The notes: generated by a model from the sequence alone, not told the origin. DNA of 64,000 nucleotides from Rathayibacter sp. VKM Ac-2760 (GCF_009834185.1 NZ_CP047173.1:2728001-2792000), one strand, 5' to 3'. Positions 8,185-16,875 are shown, counted from the stretch's first letter. Translations and numbers: made by a program.

Positions 8185-8240
8185 CGTGCTCCTCTCGTTC
8201 GTGTCCGGGGCGGCGTCGCCGCCCGCGGACCCCTCCATTG

Positions 8241-9788
8241 TCACCGCTGCGCCCCGCGCCCACCAGTGGAGCGCTCCGCGCCGGCGTCGGCCAGGTCGGT
8301 CGCGGTGGCCGTGATGCGGTTGGCCATCCCGTTGAAGATCACGCCGTGGAAGGGCAGGACGGCGAACCAGTAGAGCCGCCCGCCGAGTCCCTGCGGGAAG
8401 AAGACGGCGCGCTGGGTGTAGACGGATCCGCCGTCCTCTCCGGGCTCCGCGCGCATCTCGAGCCAGGCGCCGCCGGGCACCTTCATCTCCGCACGCAGGC
8501 GCAGCAGCGTCGGCCGCTCGATCGCCTCGACGCGCCAGAAGTCGAGCGCGTCGCCCGCGTGCAGCCGCTCGGAGTCGCGGCGCCCGCGCTGCAGGCCCAC
8601 TCCCCCGACGAGCTTGTCCATCCAGCCGCGGATCGCCCAGGCCAGCGGGAACGAGTACCAGCCGTTCGTGCCGCCGATGCCCTCGATGACTCGCCAGAGC
8701 TTGGCCGGATCGGCGTCGGTCCGGCGCACCTTGAGGTCGACGTAGACCGTGTGGCCGGCCCACTCCGGGTCGCTCGGGAGCGGGTCGCTCGGGGCGCCGA
8801 CGACCTCGGCGTTCTGCCAGCTGGTCTCGATCTCGCCGGCCTGCATCTTGCCCAGCGCGAGGCGGACCGAGCGGCGGTACGGCGTGAGGCCGCCCTCCGG
8901 GTCCGGGATCAGCTCGCGGATGTCCTGCTCGCGCACCACGCAGTCGTACTGCAGCGACGCGATGATCGGCACCGCGAGCGAGCGCGGGATCGGCGTCACC
9001 AGGTTCACCCACTGCGAGGCCAGCCACGGCGTGAAGACGGGCAGAGAGGCGATCGGACGCTGCGCGAGCCCCGCCTCGACCGCGTAGCCGTTCATCATCT
9101 GGCCGTAGCGGAGCACGTCCGGCCCGCCGATGTCGAAGGTGCGGTTGAGCGTCGCGTCCTCGAGCGCGGCGGAGCCGAGCAGGTAGTGCATCACGTCGCG
9201 GACGGCGATCGGCTGGATGAAGTTGCGCACCCACTGCGGCGCGGGCATGTACGGCAGCACGTCGGTGAGGTGCCGCACCATCTCGAATGAGGTGGATCCG
9301 GAGCCGATGATGACACCGGCCTGCAGCGCGATCGTCGGCACACCGGAGGCCATCAGGATGCGGCCCACCTCGGCCCGCGAGCGCAGGTGCGGCGACAGCT
9401 TCTCGACGTCCGGGTGCAGACCGCCGAGGTAGACGATGCGATCGACGCCGGCCGCGAGGGCCGCCTCGGCGACGTTGGTCGCGGCGCGGCTCTCCACCTC
9501 CTCGAAGCGCGCGTGGTCGGCGCCCGAGCCCATCGAGTGCACGAGGTAGTAGAGGACGCCGACGCCCTCGAACGCGGCGGCCAGCGACTCCGGGTCGCTG
9601 AGGTCGCCCTGGGCGACCTCGACGTCGTCGGCCCACGGGACCTCCGCGAGCTTGCGCGGATCGCGGACGAGCACGCGGACGCGGTAGCCGGCCTCGAGCA
9701 GGCGCGGGGTGAGGCGGCCGCCGATGTAGCCGGTCGCTCCGGTGACGAGCGCCAGCGGGCGCGTCGCGGCGGGTGAGGATTCGCTCAT
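8241..9788 (-). CDS. SDR-family NAD(P)-binding protein with C-terminal DUF2867
   Basis: 515 residues. Residues 1 to ~300 are an NmrA-like Rossmann domain: VTGATGYIGGRL, GDLSDPESL, YYLVHSMG, IALQAGVIIGSG. Residues ~330-500 match the START-like DUF2867 domain, with LWRVIEGIGGTNGWYSFPLAWAIRGWMDKL and FHGVIFNGMANRI. The combination is common in actinobacteria and proteobacteria; roles in quinone or lipid-like ligand handling have been suggested but none is established. The ATG at 9788 is preceded by TAGCGT at a 6-nt gap, a leaderless promoter. Confidence 0.88.
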   Translation of the reverse strand: MSESSPAATRPLALVTGATGYIGGRLTPRLLEAGYRVRVLVRDPRKLAEVPWADDVEVAQGDLSDPESLAAAFEGVGVLYYLVHSMGSGADHARFEEVESRAATNVAEAALAAGVDRIVYLGGLHPDVEKLSPHLRSRAEVGRILMASGVPTIALQAGVIIGSGSTSFEMVRHLTDVLPYMPAPQWVRNFIQPIAVRDVMHYLLGSAALEDATLNRTFDIGGPDVLRYGQMMNGYAVEAGLAQRPIASLPVFTPWLASQWVNLVTPIPRSLAVPIIASLQYDCVVREQDIRELIPDPEGGLTPYRRSVRLALGKMQAGEIETSWQNAEVVGAPSDPLPSDPEWAGHTVYVDLKVRRTDADPAKLWRVIEGIGGTNGWYSFPLAWAIRGWMDKLVGGVGLQRGRRDSERLHAGDALDFWRVEAIERPTLLRLRAEMKVPGGAWLEMRAEPGEDGGSVYTQRAVFFPQGLGGRLYWFAVLPFHGVIFNGMANRITATATDLADAGAERSTGGRGAQR

Positions 9789-9794
9789 GCGGCC

Positions 9795-9800
9795 ACGCTA
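9795..9800 (-). promoter_or_regulatory. -10 box, leaderless promoter of the SDR gene
   Basis: TAGCGT on the minus strand, 6 nt before the ATG at 9788. Confidence 0.5.
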
Positions 9801-9901
9801 CGCCGACGGCCCTGGGCGCTCCCCTCCTGGTGCCCGAGCGCGGCCGCTGCTAGGGCCGCCTGCGCCGCCCGTCGCCGCGCGGCCCGCCAGGGGTCCGGCG
9901 A

Positions 9902-10846
9902 TCAGCCCGCCGGTCGCTCCGCGCCGAGGATCCCGCGGACCTTCTCGACGTCGTCGTTCATCTGCCGGATCAGCGGCTCGACGCCCTCGTAGGCCACCTG
10001 GCCGCGGATGCGCGAGACGAAGGCGACGTCGACGACGCGGTCGTAGAGGTCGATCGTCTCGTCCAGCAGATAGGCCTCGACCTGCTTGGGCGGCACTCCG
10101 ACGAAGGTCGGGTTGCTCCCCACCGAGATCGCCGCCGGGTAGGTGCGGCCCTCGGTGACGAAGCGGCCGGCGTAGACGCCGTCGGCCGGGATGAGCCCCT
10201 GCGACTCCGGCGAGAGGTTCGCGGTGGGGAAGCCGAGCTCGCGGCCGCGCTTGGCGCCGTGCACGACGACACCGCGCACCACCGGTTCGTGGCCGAGCAG
10301 CCAGGTCGCGTGCTCCACGTCGCCCTCGGCCAGCAGCTCGCGGATCCAGGTGGAGGAGACGCGGCGCCCGTGCTCGGGCCGGACGTCGTCGATCAGCTCG
10401 ACCTCGAAGCCGTGCCTCGCGCCGAGCTCCCGGAGCCTGGCCACGTCCCCCGCGCCGTGCGCGCCGAAGCGGAAGTCGGAGCCGACGAGCACCACGCGCG
10501 CCGCCAGGGCGTCCACGAGCACCTGACGGACGAACTCCTCCGCGGTGAGCGAGCGGAACTGCTCGTCGAACGCCAGGAGCAGGGTCGCGTCGACGCCGGT
10601 CTCGGCCAGCAGCTCGAGCTTCTGCTCGTTGCCGACGAGAGCCGGGGGGCACTTCTCCGGAGCGATGACGCTGAGCGGGTTGCGGTCGAACGTGACGACG
10701 ACCGCGGCGAGCCCGCGCTCGCGCGCCCGGGTGTGCAGCGTGTCGATCACGGCGCGGTGACCGGTGTGCACGCCGTCGAACTTGCCGATGGTCACCGCCG
10801 ACGGGCCGATGCCGGTGAGGTCGGCCGGGCGCTGCTCGACCCGCAT
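9902..10846 (-). CDS. ribF: Bifunctional riboflavin kinase / FAD synthetase
   Basis: 314 residues. The N-terminal nucleotidyltransferase has TIGKFDGVHTGH and the ISSTWIREL-type segment (VSSTWIRELLAEGD); the C-terminal flavokinase domain has GRELGFPTANL and PADGVYAG. It converts riboflavin to FMN and FAD. The ATG overlaps the stop of the upstream membrane-protein gene (TGATG), so the pair is translationally coupled. The truB-ribF neighbourhood is typical of bacteria. No FMN riboswitch is seen. Confidence 0.95.
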   Translation of the reverse strand: MRVEQRPADLTGIGPSAVTIGKFDGVHTGHRAVIDTLHTRARERGLAAVVVTFDRNPLSVIAPEKCPPALVGNEQKLELLAETGVDATLLLAFDEQFRSLTAEEFVRQVLVDALAARVVLVGSDFRFGAHGAGDVARLRELGARHGFEVELIDDVRPEHGRRVSSTWIRELLAEGDVEHATWLLGHEPVVRGVVVHGAKRGRELGFPTANLSPESQGLIPADGVYAGRFVTEGRTYPAAISVGSNPTFVGVPPKQVEAYLLDETIDLYDRVVDVAFVSRIRGQVAYEGVEPLIRQMNDDVEKVRGILGAERPAG

Positions 10847-11361
10847 CAGGCCGCCGTCCCCGCCGCCGGCCGGCGCCCCTGCACACGCAGCCACCAGAGC
10901 CCGAGCACCGGCAGCACCAGCGGGATGAGCAGGTAGCCGGCGCCGAAGGCCGCCCAGACGGTCGACTGCCGGCCGAACGGGTCGGCGCTGGACAGGCCGA
11001 GCAGCTGCGGGGCGAGCACGCTGATCGCGCCGACGACGAGCACGCCGACCAGCTCGAAGGTGATGGTCACGAAGGCGATGCGCTGCCACACCCGGCCCGG
11101 AGCGACGAGCGCGACGGTCGCGACGATGTAGACGACCGCGGAGAGCGCCGAGAGCGAGAAGGCGAGCGGCGCCTCGTCGAAGCGGTCGATGATCTGGAAG
11201 ACCGAGCGGCCGGTCGCGGCGAGCGCGAGGATGCCGTAGACGACCACGAGCAGGCTGCCGATCCCCCGCGATCGCGCGGAGCGGGCGGGTCGCTGCTCCG
11301 GGTTCGGCACGGCCGGCTGGTGGGCGGCCCGTCCGGGCGCATCGCTGGGTTGGTTCGACAT
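10846..11361 (-). CDS. Four-TM integral membrane protein of unknown function
   Basis: 171 residues: Pro/Ala-rich polar N-terminus (~33), then about four hydrophobic segments (GSLLVVVYGILALAATG; FSLSALSAVVYIVATVALVA; FELVGVLVVGAISVLA; AGYLLIPLVLPVLGLWWL). Conserved beside ribF/truB in actinobacteria as far as I know, function unassigned. A TAGCAT box 10 nt upstream suggests a very short leader. Coupled to ribF by a 1-nt overlap. Confidence 0.8.
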   Translation of the reverse strand: MSNQPSDAPGRAAHQPAVPNPEQRPARSARSRGIGSLLVVVYGILALAATGRSVFQIIDRFDEAPLAFSLSALSAVVYIVATVALVAPGRVWQRIAFVTITFELVGVLVVGAISVLAPQLLGLSSADPFGRQSTVWAAFGAGYLLIPLVLPVLGLWWLRVQGRRPAAGTAA

Positions 11362-11420
11362 CGCAGGGTCAATGCTAGGCGCTCGCCGCTCCTCCCGGCC
11401 GCGACCGGGGATCGCGGGGG

Positions 11421-11789
11421 TCAGACGACCTGCACGTACCAGATCTGGTGCATCCGGTAGACCATCACCGCGATGGCGAGGCAGACGACGCCGAGGACGA
11501 CCGTGCTCCAGCGGCTGCGCTCGATCAGCGCCCAGAAGCCCGCCGCGAGCGGCAGGATCAGCGCCGAGACGAGGTAGATGTAGAACTCGGGCAGGCTGCC
11601 CGTCGGCCGGTTGCCCACCAGCGGCGAGACGATCGCGACGGCGAGCTGCACGATCAGCAGCAGCTCGACGATGGCGGTCGCGCCGACCGAGACGTCGGAG
11701 GGGCGCCGGCCGAGGAGGCCGAGCACCAGGCAGAGCAGTCCGGCGGCGACCGCGATGCCGACCTGGAGGGTGGTGAACCAGTCGATCAC
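11421..11789 (-). CDS. Small four-TM membrane protein downstream of truB
   Basis: 122 residues with four predicted membrane helices (LQVGIAVAAGLLCLVLGLLG; AIVELLLIVQLAVAIVSPLV; YLVSALILPLAAGFWALIE; STVVLGVVCLAIAVMVYRM). Function unknown. The GTG start overlaps the truB stop (GTGA), so it is made as part of the truB unit. Topology and length recall the actinobacterial membrane proteins often found next to truB, but I cannot name the family. Confidence 0.8.
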   Translation of the reverse strand: MIDWFTTLQVGIAVAAGLLCLVLGLLGRRPSDVSVGATAIVELLLIVQLAVAIVSPLVGNRPTGSLPEFYIYLVSALILPLAAGFWALIERSRWSTVVLGVVCLAIAVMVYRMHQIWYVQVV

Positions 11790-12727
11790 GGCGCGGCCAC
11801 CCGGAGCTCCTCGGTCGGGAAGTTCACCACGCTCTTCAGCGCCGCGCCCCGGCGCTCGGCGAGGCCGACCAGCCGCTCGCCCGGGCCGACCGCGGCGAGC
11901 AGGCCCTTCGCGCCCGCGAACGCCTCGGGGACGGGGATCCGCTTGCCGTTCGCGAGGTCGACCGCCTCGCGCGCATCGAGGTGCAGCAGCGGGAACAGCT
12001 CGCCCGCGACCGCGGTCGGCGCCAGCAGGGCCGCCGGGACGTCGAGCTCGTCGATGTCGCCGGCCGCGGCGACGCGGAACGGGCCGACGGCCGTGCGCCG
12101 GAGCACCGTCAGGTGGCCGCCGACGCCGAGCGCCGCCCCCAGGTCGCGGGCGAGAGCGCGGATGTAGGTGCCGGAGGAGCAGGCGACGCGGACGTCGAGA
12201 TCGAGGAAGCCGTCGACCTCGTGGCGCTCGAGCACCTCGAACCCGCTCACCACGACCGGCCGGGCCGGCAGCACGACCTCCTCGCCGTCGCGGACGCGGG
12301 CGTAGGCGCGACGGCCGTCCACCTTGATCGCGCTCACGGCGCTCGGGACCTGCTCGATCGCTCCGGTGAGGGTCGCCACGACGGCGTCGATCGCGTCGGC
12401 GGTGAGAGCGGCGACGGCACCGGGCTCCGCGGTCGAGAGCGTCTCGCCCTCGCGGTCGTCGGTGCCGGTCGCGGCGCCGAGGCGGATCGTCGCCTCGTAC
12501 TCCTTGTCCAGTCCGACCAGGTAGGTGAGGAGCCGGGTCGAGGGGCCGAGGCCCAGGATCATCAGCCCGGTCGCCATCGGATCGAGCGTCCCGGCGTGGC
12601 CGACCTTGCGCGTCCCGGCGCGGCGACGGGTCCGCGAGACCAGGTCGTGGCTGGTGATGCCGCCCGGCTTGTCCAGCAGGAGGATCCCGTTCGGAGCCGC
12701 CGCAGAAGGGCTGGGAGTCTCGAGCAC
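11786..12727 (-). CDS. truB: tRNA pseudouridine(55) synthase
   Basis: 313 residues. Makes pseudouridine 55 in the T-loop of tRNAs. Family motifs: GILLLDKPGGITSHDLV, the catalytic-aspartate motif VGHAGTLDPMATGLM, YEATIRLGAATGTDD, and ACSSGTYIRALARDLG. The GTG start at 12727 is favoured because TATCCT lies 7 nt upstream on the minus strand and there is no Shine-Dalgarno. The C-terminal ~60 residues resemble the PUA-like tail of actinobacterial TruB. Confidence 0.95.
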   Translation of the reverse strand: MLETPSPSAAAPNGILLLDKPGGITSHDLVSRTRRRAGTRKVGHAGTLDPMATGLMILGLGPSTRLLTYLVGLDKEYEATIRLGAATGTDDREGETLSTAEPGAVAALTADAIDAVVATLTGAIEQVPSAVSAIKVDGRRAYARVRDGEEVVLPARPVVVSGFEVLERHEVDGFLDLDVRVACSSGTYIRALARDLGAALGVGGHLTVLRRTAVGPFRVAAAGDIDELDVPAALLAPTAVAGELFPLLHLDAREAVDLANGKRIPVPEAFAGAKGLLAAVGPGERLVGLAERRGAALKSVVNFPTEELRVAAP

Positions 12728-12734
12728 GGGTGCG

Positions 12735-12740
12735 AGGATA
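12735..12740 (-). promoter_or_regulatory. -10 box, leaderless promoter of truB
   Basis: TATCCT on the minus strand with a 7-nt gap to the GTG at 12727. Confidence 0.5.
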
Positions 12741-12805
12741 CACGCGCAGTTCGGGAGCGGGCCCCGTGCGGTCCGCCCCGGCACTGCCCGGGCTCGCCGC
12801 CGTTC

Positions 12806-12811
12806 TAGGCT
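12806..12811 (+). promoter_or_regulatory. -10 box, leaderless promoter of the ketopantoate reductase homologue
   Basis: TAGGCT, 6 nt before the ATG at 12818; the same hexamer and gap occur at csoR. Confidence 0.55.
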
Positions 12812-12817
12812 GTCCGG

Positions 12818-13816
12818 ATGAGGATCGCCGTACTCGGAGCGGGCGCCGTCGGCGGCACCGTCGCCGCCCTGCTCGACCGCGCGGGGCACGACGTCGAGGT
12901 GACCGCCCGCGGCGACAACCTCACCGCGATCCGGCGGCAGGGCCTCCGTCTCGACGGCGCCTGGGGCGAGCACACCGCCTGGGTCCGCTGCGGCGAGACG
13001 CTCGACCTCGTGCCCGACCTCGCCGTGCTCTGCACGAAGGCGCAGGACGCGGAGGACGCGCTCCGCGCGAACCGCCGGACCGTCGACGGCACACTCCTCG
13101 TCGTCGTGCAGAACGGACTCGACGGGCTGCAGGCGGCCGCCCGGCAGGTCCGCGACGCCCGCCTCGTCGGCGCACTCGCCCTCTTCGCCGCCAGTCACCT
13201 CGAGCCCGGCCGCGTCACCGTGACCGCGCCGGCGACCACGACGCTCGGCGTGCCCGGCCGCCCGGCCGACGACGACGTCCGCCGCGCCGCCGCGATCCTC
13301 GGCGAGGCCGTCCCCACCGCGACCACCGACGACTTCCTCGGCGCGCAGTGGACGAAGCTGCTGATCAACGAGGTCAACGCGCTGCCCGCGATCACCGGGC
13401 TCTCGGTGCAGGAGACGATCGCGCACCCGGGCCTGCGCCGGCTGCTCGCGCGGGCGATGCGCGAGGCGGCGCGGATCGGCATCGCCTCGGGCGTCCGCTT
13501 CGGCGCGCTGCAGGGCCTGTCCGACGCGCGGATCCGCACGCTCGCCGCCGCCCCGCTGCCGGTGCTCGAGCTGCTGCCGCGACGGATGGCGGGGCGGATG
13601 GGCGACGTCCCGAACCCCGGATCGACGCTGCAGAGCGTGAAGCGCGGAGTGCCGAGCGAGATCGATCACCTCGCCGGCGCCGTGGTCCGCACCGCGCACC
13701 GGCTGGGGCGCGACGCCCCGGTCAATCAGCTGCTCGTCGAGCTCGTGCACGAGGTCGAGCGCGCCGGCGCCTTCCTGCCCCCCGACGAGGTCGTCCGGCG
13801 CGCGTCCTCGATCTAG
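12818..13816 (+). CDS. panE: Ketopantoate reductase-family protein (2-dehydropantoate 2-reductase)
   Basis: 332 residues. N-terminal NADP-binding motif MRIAVLGAGAVGGTVAALL, then VLCTKAQD and VVVQNGLDG; the C-terminal helical domain has KLLINEVNALPAITG with the catalytic-type Lys and Asn, and LQSVKRGVPSEIDHL. In pantothenate synthesis the enzyme reduces ketopantoate to pantoate, but the family has many paralogues and no other pan gene is nearby, so the substrate is not certain. It is alone on its strand between truB and the uridine-kinase-like gene, with its own leaderless promoter. Confidence 0.85.
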   Translation: MRIAVLGAGAVGGTVAALLDRAGHDVEVTARGDNLTAIRRQGLRLDGAWGEHTAWVRCGETLDLVPDLAVLCTKAQDAEDALRANRRTVDGTLLVVVQNGLDGLQAAARQVRDARLVGALALFAASHLEPGRVTVTAPATTTLGVPGRPADDDVRRAAAILGEAVPTATTDDFLGAQWTKLLINEVNALPAITGLSVQETIAHPGLRRLLARAMREAARIGIASGVRFGALQGLSDARIRTLAAAPLPVLELLPRRMAGRMGDVPNPGSTLQSVKRGVPSEIDHLAGAVVRTAHRLGRDAPVNQLLVELVHEVERAGAFLPPDEVVRRASSI

Positions 13817-13877
13817 CCGCGGCCGGCGCTCAGCAGAGTCGGCTCAGCACTAGTCGGCGCCCAGAGGGAACGGGTTC

Positions 13878-14477
13878 TCAGCAGGAATCGGCGAACAGCC
13901 GGCGCGGGTACTCCGGGTCGCGGATGTCGACGAGGATCCCCGCGAGCCGCCGCGGATCGGTGCTCGCCCGGTAGAGCTCGTCGACCGGCGGCTCCTGGGT
14001 GTCGAGCCGGATCGAGGTGCTCCAGGCGCCGCGCAGCTCCGGTCGCAGGGCGAACGGCCCGTCCACGAGCAGCAGGGCGTCGCGCCCCGCGGTGCGCCAG
14101 CGCGCCTGCCGTGCCTCGTCGCGCACGCCGTCGTAGCCGGCGAGCACGAAGCCGGTGCTGCCGCCGAGCTTGAACGGGTCGAGCAGCACGCGCCGCAGCA
14201 GCTCGTAGTCGTAGCCCGCGAGGTAGGCGCGCTGCGCCTCCGGGATCGACGGATCCTCCCGCTCGGCGCGCGGCCGGCGGAAGTCGGCGAGGTGCGCGAC
14301 CACCGCGTCGCGGCCGGTGCGGCGCACCGCCTCGGCCAGCTCCAGGGCGAACGGACCGGACACGTCAGGGTCGTCGCCGTCGATCCCGACCGCGACGCGG
14401 CCGTGGCCGTAGTTGTGCAGCACCTCCGCCGCGAGCGCGTCGAGCACATCGGCCTTCTGCGGAGCCCACTTGGTCAT
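13878..14477 (-). CDS. Uridine kinase-like protein with degenerate P-loop
   Basis: 199 residues. The overall pattern (VAVGIDG, a HLADFRRPR segment, YDYELLRRVLLDPFKLGG, LVDGPFALRPELRGAWSTSI) is that of actinobacterial proteins annotated as uridine kinases/P-loop nucleoside kinases. However, the phosphate loop reads GIDGDDPDVSG at residues 31-41 instead of a GxxxxGK[ST] Walker A, so the key lysine is absent. It may be a non-catalytic or altered homologue. It is divergent from mutY across 36 bp, with TATCGT 6 nt from its ATG. Confidence 0.75.
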   Translation of the reverse strand: MTKWAPQKADVLDALAAEVLHNYGHGRVAVGIDGDDPDVSGPFALELAEAVRRTGRDAVVAHLADFRRPRAEREDPSIPEAQRAYLAGYDYELLRRVLLDPFKLGGSTGFVLAGYDGVRDEARQARWRTAGRDALLLVDGPFALRPELRGAWSTSIRLDTQEPPVDELYRASTDPRRLAGILVDIRDPEYPRRLFADSC

Positions 14478-14483
14478 TCGTCC

Positions 14484-14489
14484 ACGATA
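14484..14489 (-). promoter_or_regulatory. -10 box, leaderless promoter of the uridine-kinase-like gene
   Basis: TATCGT on the minus strand, 6 nt before the ATG at 14477. Its -35 zone overlaps the mutY -10 box. Confidence 0.5.
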
Positions 14490-14501
14490 CGCGGCAGCGC
14501 C

Positions 14502-14507
14502 TAGGGT
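14502..14507 (+). promoter_or_regulatory. -10 box, leaderless promoter of mutY
   Basis: TAGGGT, 6 nt before the ATG at 14514. Its -35 zone overlaps the -10 of the divergent gene. Confidence 0.55.
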
Positions 14508-14513
14508 GACCTG

Positions 14514-15407
14514 ATGGCCACTGCACCGATGCGCACCGCGGTGGCCGCCGCGATCGTCGACTGGTACCGCGGCAACGCGCGCGACCTGCCCTGGCGCCGC
14601 GAGGGCTTCCCCGCCTGGGGCACCCTCGTCAGCGAGTTCATGCTCCAGCAGACACCGGTGGTCCGCGTGATCCCCCGGCTCGCGGAGTGGCTCGAGCGCT
14701 GGCCGACGCCCGCCGCCCTCGCCGCCGTGCCCCCCGGTGAGGCCGTGCGCGCCTGGCAGTCGCTCGGCTACCCCCGCCGCGCGCTGCGCCTGCACGCCTG
14801 CGCCGTCGCGATCACCGAGCAGCACGGCGGGGTCGTGCCGCACGACGTGGAGACGCTCCTGGCTCTGCCCGGCATCGGCGACTACACCGCGCGCGCGATC
14901 GCCGTCTTCTCCTTCGGCCACCGCCACCCCGTCGTCGACACCAACGTCCGGCGCGTGATCGCCCGGGCCATCGACGGCGCGGCCGAGCCCGGTCCGCCGC
15001 GCGCGAAGACGGATCTCGCCGCGATGGACGCGCTCCTCCCCGACGATCTCGCCGACGCCGCCGCCTTCAACGCCGGCGCGATGGAGCTCGGCGCGATCGT
15101 CTGCACCGCGCGCGCACCCCGCTGCGACGCCTGCCCGATCCGCGAAGCCTGCGCCTGGCGCGCCGCCGGCTACCCGGCCTATGACGGCCCGGTGAAGGCG
15201 CGCCAGAAGAAGTACGAGGGCTCCGACCGCCAGGTGCGCGGCCTCGTCCTGGCCGAGCTGCGCGCCGCGCACGGACCGGTGACCGCCGCCGAGATCGCTT
15301 CGCTCTGGCCCGACGCGGAGCAGCGCGACCGCGCCCTCGCCGGCCTCCTCGCCGACGGCCTCGCCACGGGCACCGCGGATGACGGCTACCTGCTGCCCGC
15401 GTCCTGA
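14514..15407 (+). CDS. mutY: A/G-specific adenine glycosylase
   Basis: 297 residues of the HhH-GPD superfamily. Removes adenine mispaired with 8-oxoguanine. Glu41 (SEFMLQQTPV) and Asp142 (VVDTNVRRVI) are the expected catalytic pair; the helix-hairpin-helix is LPGIGDYTA; the 4Fe-4S ligands are Cys197, Cys204, Cys207 and Cys213 (spacing 6-2-5). The protein ends after a short winged-helix-like tail and lacks the NUDIX-like C-terminal domain that many MutY proteins use to read 8-oxoG; this short form is usual in actinobacteria as far as I know. Confidence 0.95.
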   Translation: MATAPMRTAVAAAIVDWYRGNARDLPWRREGFPAWGTLVSEFMLQQTPVVRVIPRLAEWLERWPTPAALAAVPPGEAVRAWQSLGYPRRALRLHACAVAITEQHGGVVPHDVETLLALPGIGDYTARAIAVFSFGHRHPVVDTNVRRVIARAIDGAAEPGPPRAKTDLAAMDALLPDDLADAAAFNAGAMELGAIVCTARAPRCDACPIREACAWRAAGYPAYDGPVKARQKKYEGSDRQVRGLVLAELRAAHGPVTAAEIASLWPDAEQRDRALAGLLADGLATGTADDGYLLPAS

Positions 15408-15441
15408 CGCCACTGGCGCACTCCCCGGGCGGCGGAGTGGG

Positions 15442-15447
15442 TAGCGT
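15442..15447 (+). promoter_or_regulatory. -10 box, leaderless promoter of the RNB ribonuclease
   Basis: TAGCGT, 6 nt before the GTG at 15454. Confidence 0.5.
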
Positions 15448-15453
15448 GTCGCC

Positions 15454-16875
15454 GTGACCAGCCGACGCCTCCGCTCCTCCCTCCCCGACGCCGAGCTAGC
15501 CGCCGCGCTGGCCGCGGTGCGCACCGCGAACGACCTGCCGGGGCCGTTCCCGCCCGCCGTGCTCGCGGAGGCGGAGTCCGCGGGCGAGCACGCGGACGAC
15601 ACCGGCCGCGCCGACCTGACCGAGGTCCCGTTCGTCACGATCGACCCGCCCGGCTCTCTCGACCTCGACCAGGCCCTGCAGCTCGAGCGGACCCCCTCGG
15701 GCGTCGTGCTCCGCTACGCCATCGCCGACGTGCCGGCCGTCGTCCGCCCCGGCGGCGCCCTCGACGCCGAGACCCGCCGCCGCGGCCAGACCTACTACCT
15801 GCCCGACGGCCGCATCCCGCTGCACCCGCCGGTCCTCTCCGAGGACACCGCCTCGCTGCTCCCCGGGCAGACCCGCCGCGCCCTCGTCTGGACGCTCGAG
15901 CTCGACGACGCCGCCGAGCCGCGCGCGGTCCGCCTCGAGCGCGCCCTGGTGCGCAGCACCGCGCGACTCGACTACGAGGGCGTCCAGCGCGCGGCGGAGC
16001 GCGGAGACCCGCACCCGTCGATCGCGCTGCTGCCCTGGTTCGGCGCCGAACGCCTCGCACGGGAGTCCGAGCGCGGCGGCGCCAGCCTCTCGCTGCCGGA
16101 CGAGGAGATCGTCGCCGTCGACGGCGGCTACCGCATCGACCGCCGCGCGCCGCTGCCCGCCGAGGGCTGGAACGCGCAGGTCTCGCTCCTCACCGGCATG
16201 GCCGCCGCGACGATGATGCTCGACGCCCGCGTCGGCGTCCTGCGCACCCTGCCCGCCGCGGACGCGGCGACGACGGCCGCCTTCCGCGCGCGCACCGAGG
16301 CGCTGGGCGTCCCGTGGGGCCCGGACGAGCGCTACGGCGACTACCTCCGCCGCCTCGACACGGCGGACCCCGCGCAGCTCGCGATCATGTCGGCCGCGGC
16401 GACGCTCTTCCGCGGCGCCGGCTACACCGCCTTCGACGGCGCCGTCCCCGAGCAGCCGGAGCAGGCCGCCCTCGCCGCGCCCTACGCGCACGTCACCGCA
16501 CCGCTGCGCCGCCTGGTCGACCGCTTCGGCCTCGCCGTCTGCCTCGCCGTCTCCTCCGGCCGCGAGATCGACCCCCGGCTCCGCGCCGCCCTGCCCGAGG
16601 TGCCGCCGCTGATGACCGCCAACGACCGCCGCGACGGCGCCGCCTCCCGAGCGGCCACCGACATCGTCGAGGCGGCGATCCTGCGCGGACGGGAGGGCGC
16701 CTCGTTCGAGGGCGTCGTCCTCACCTCGAGCCGGACCCGCTCGCAGGTGCAGCTGCTCGAGCCGACGATCACCGTCGGCGTGCCGGGCCCGCTGACGCCG
16801 GGAGCCCGTGTCGTCGTCGTCCTGGAATCGGTCGACGTCGCCACGGGCTCCGCGGTGTTCAGGCCTGCCGGCTAG
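15454..16875 (+). CDS. RNB-domain 3'-5' exoribonuclease (RNase II/R family)
   Basis: 473 residues, shorter than classical RNase II or R because the N-terminal cold-shock domains are reduced or absent. The catalytic block is VTIDPPGSLDLDQAL: Asp64, Asp70 and Asp72 match the metal-binding aspartates, while the fourth position is Gln73. YYLPDGRIPLHPPVLSEDTASLLPG and APLRRLVDR are other RNB signatures. It would degrade RNA processively from the 3' end. The C-terminal ~60 residues may form an S1-like fold. Convergent with rbfA, overlapping by 4 nt. Confidence 0.9.
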   Translation: MTSRRLRSSLPDAELAAALAAVRTANDLPGPFPPAVLAEAESAGEHADDTGRADLTEVPFVTIDPPGSLDLDQALQLERTPSGVVLRYAIADVPAVVRPGGALDAETRRRGQTYYLPDGRIPLHPPVLSEDTASLLPGQTRRALVWTLELDDAAEPRAVRLERALVRSTARLDYEGVQRAAERGDPHPSIALLPWFGAERLARESERGGASLSLPDEEIVAVDGGYRIDRRAPLPAEGWNAQVSLLTGMAAATMMLDARVGVLRTLPAADAATTAAFRARTEALGVPWGPDERYGDYLRRLDTADPAQLAIMSAAATLFRGAGYTAFDGAVPEQPEQAALAAPYAHVTAPLRRLVDRFGLAVCLAVSSGREIDPRLRAALPEVPPLMTANDRRDGAASRAATDIVEAAILRGREGASFEGVVLTSSRTRSQVQLLEPTITVGVPGPLTPGARVVVVLESVDVATGSAVFRPAG

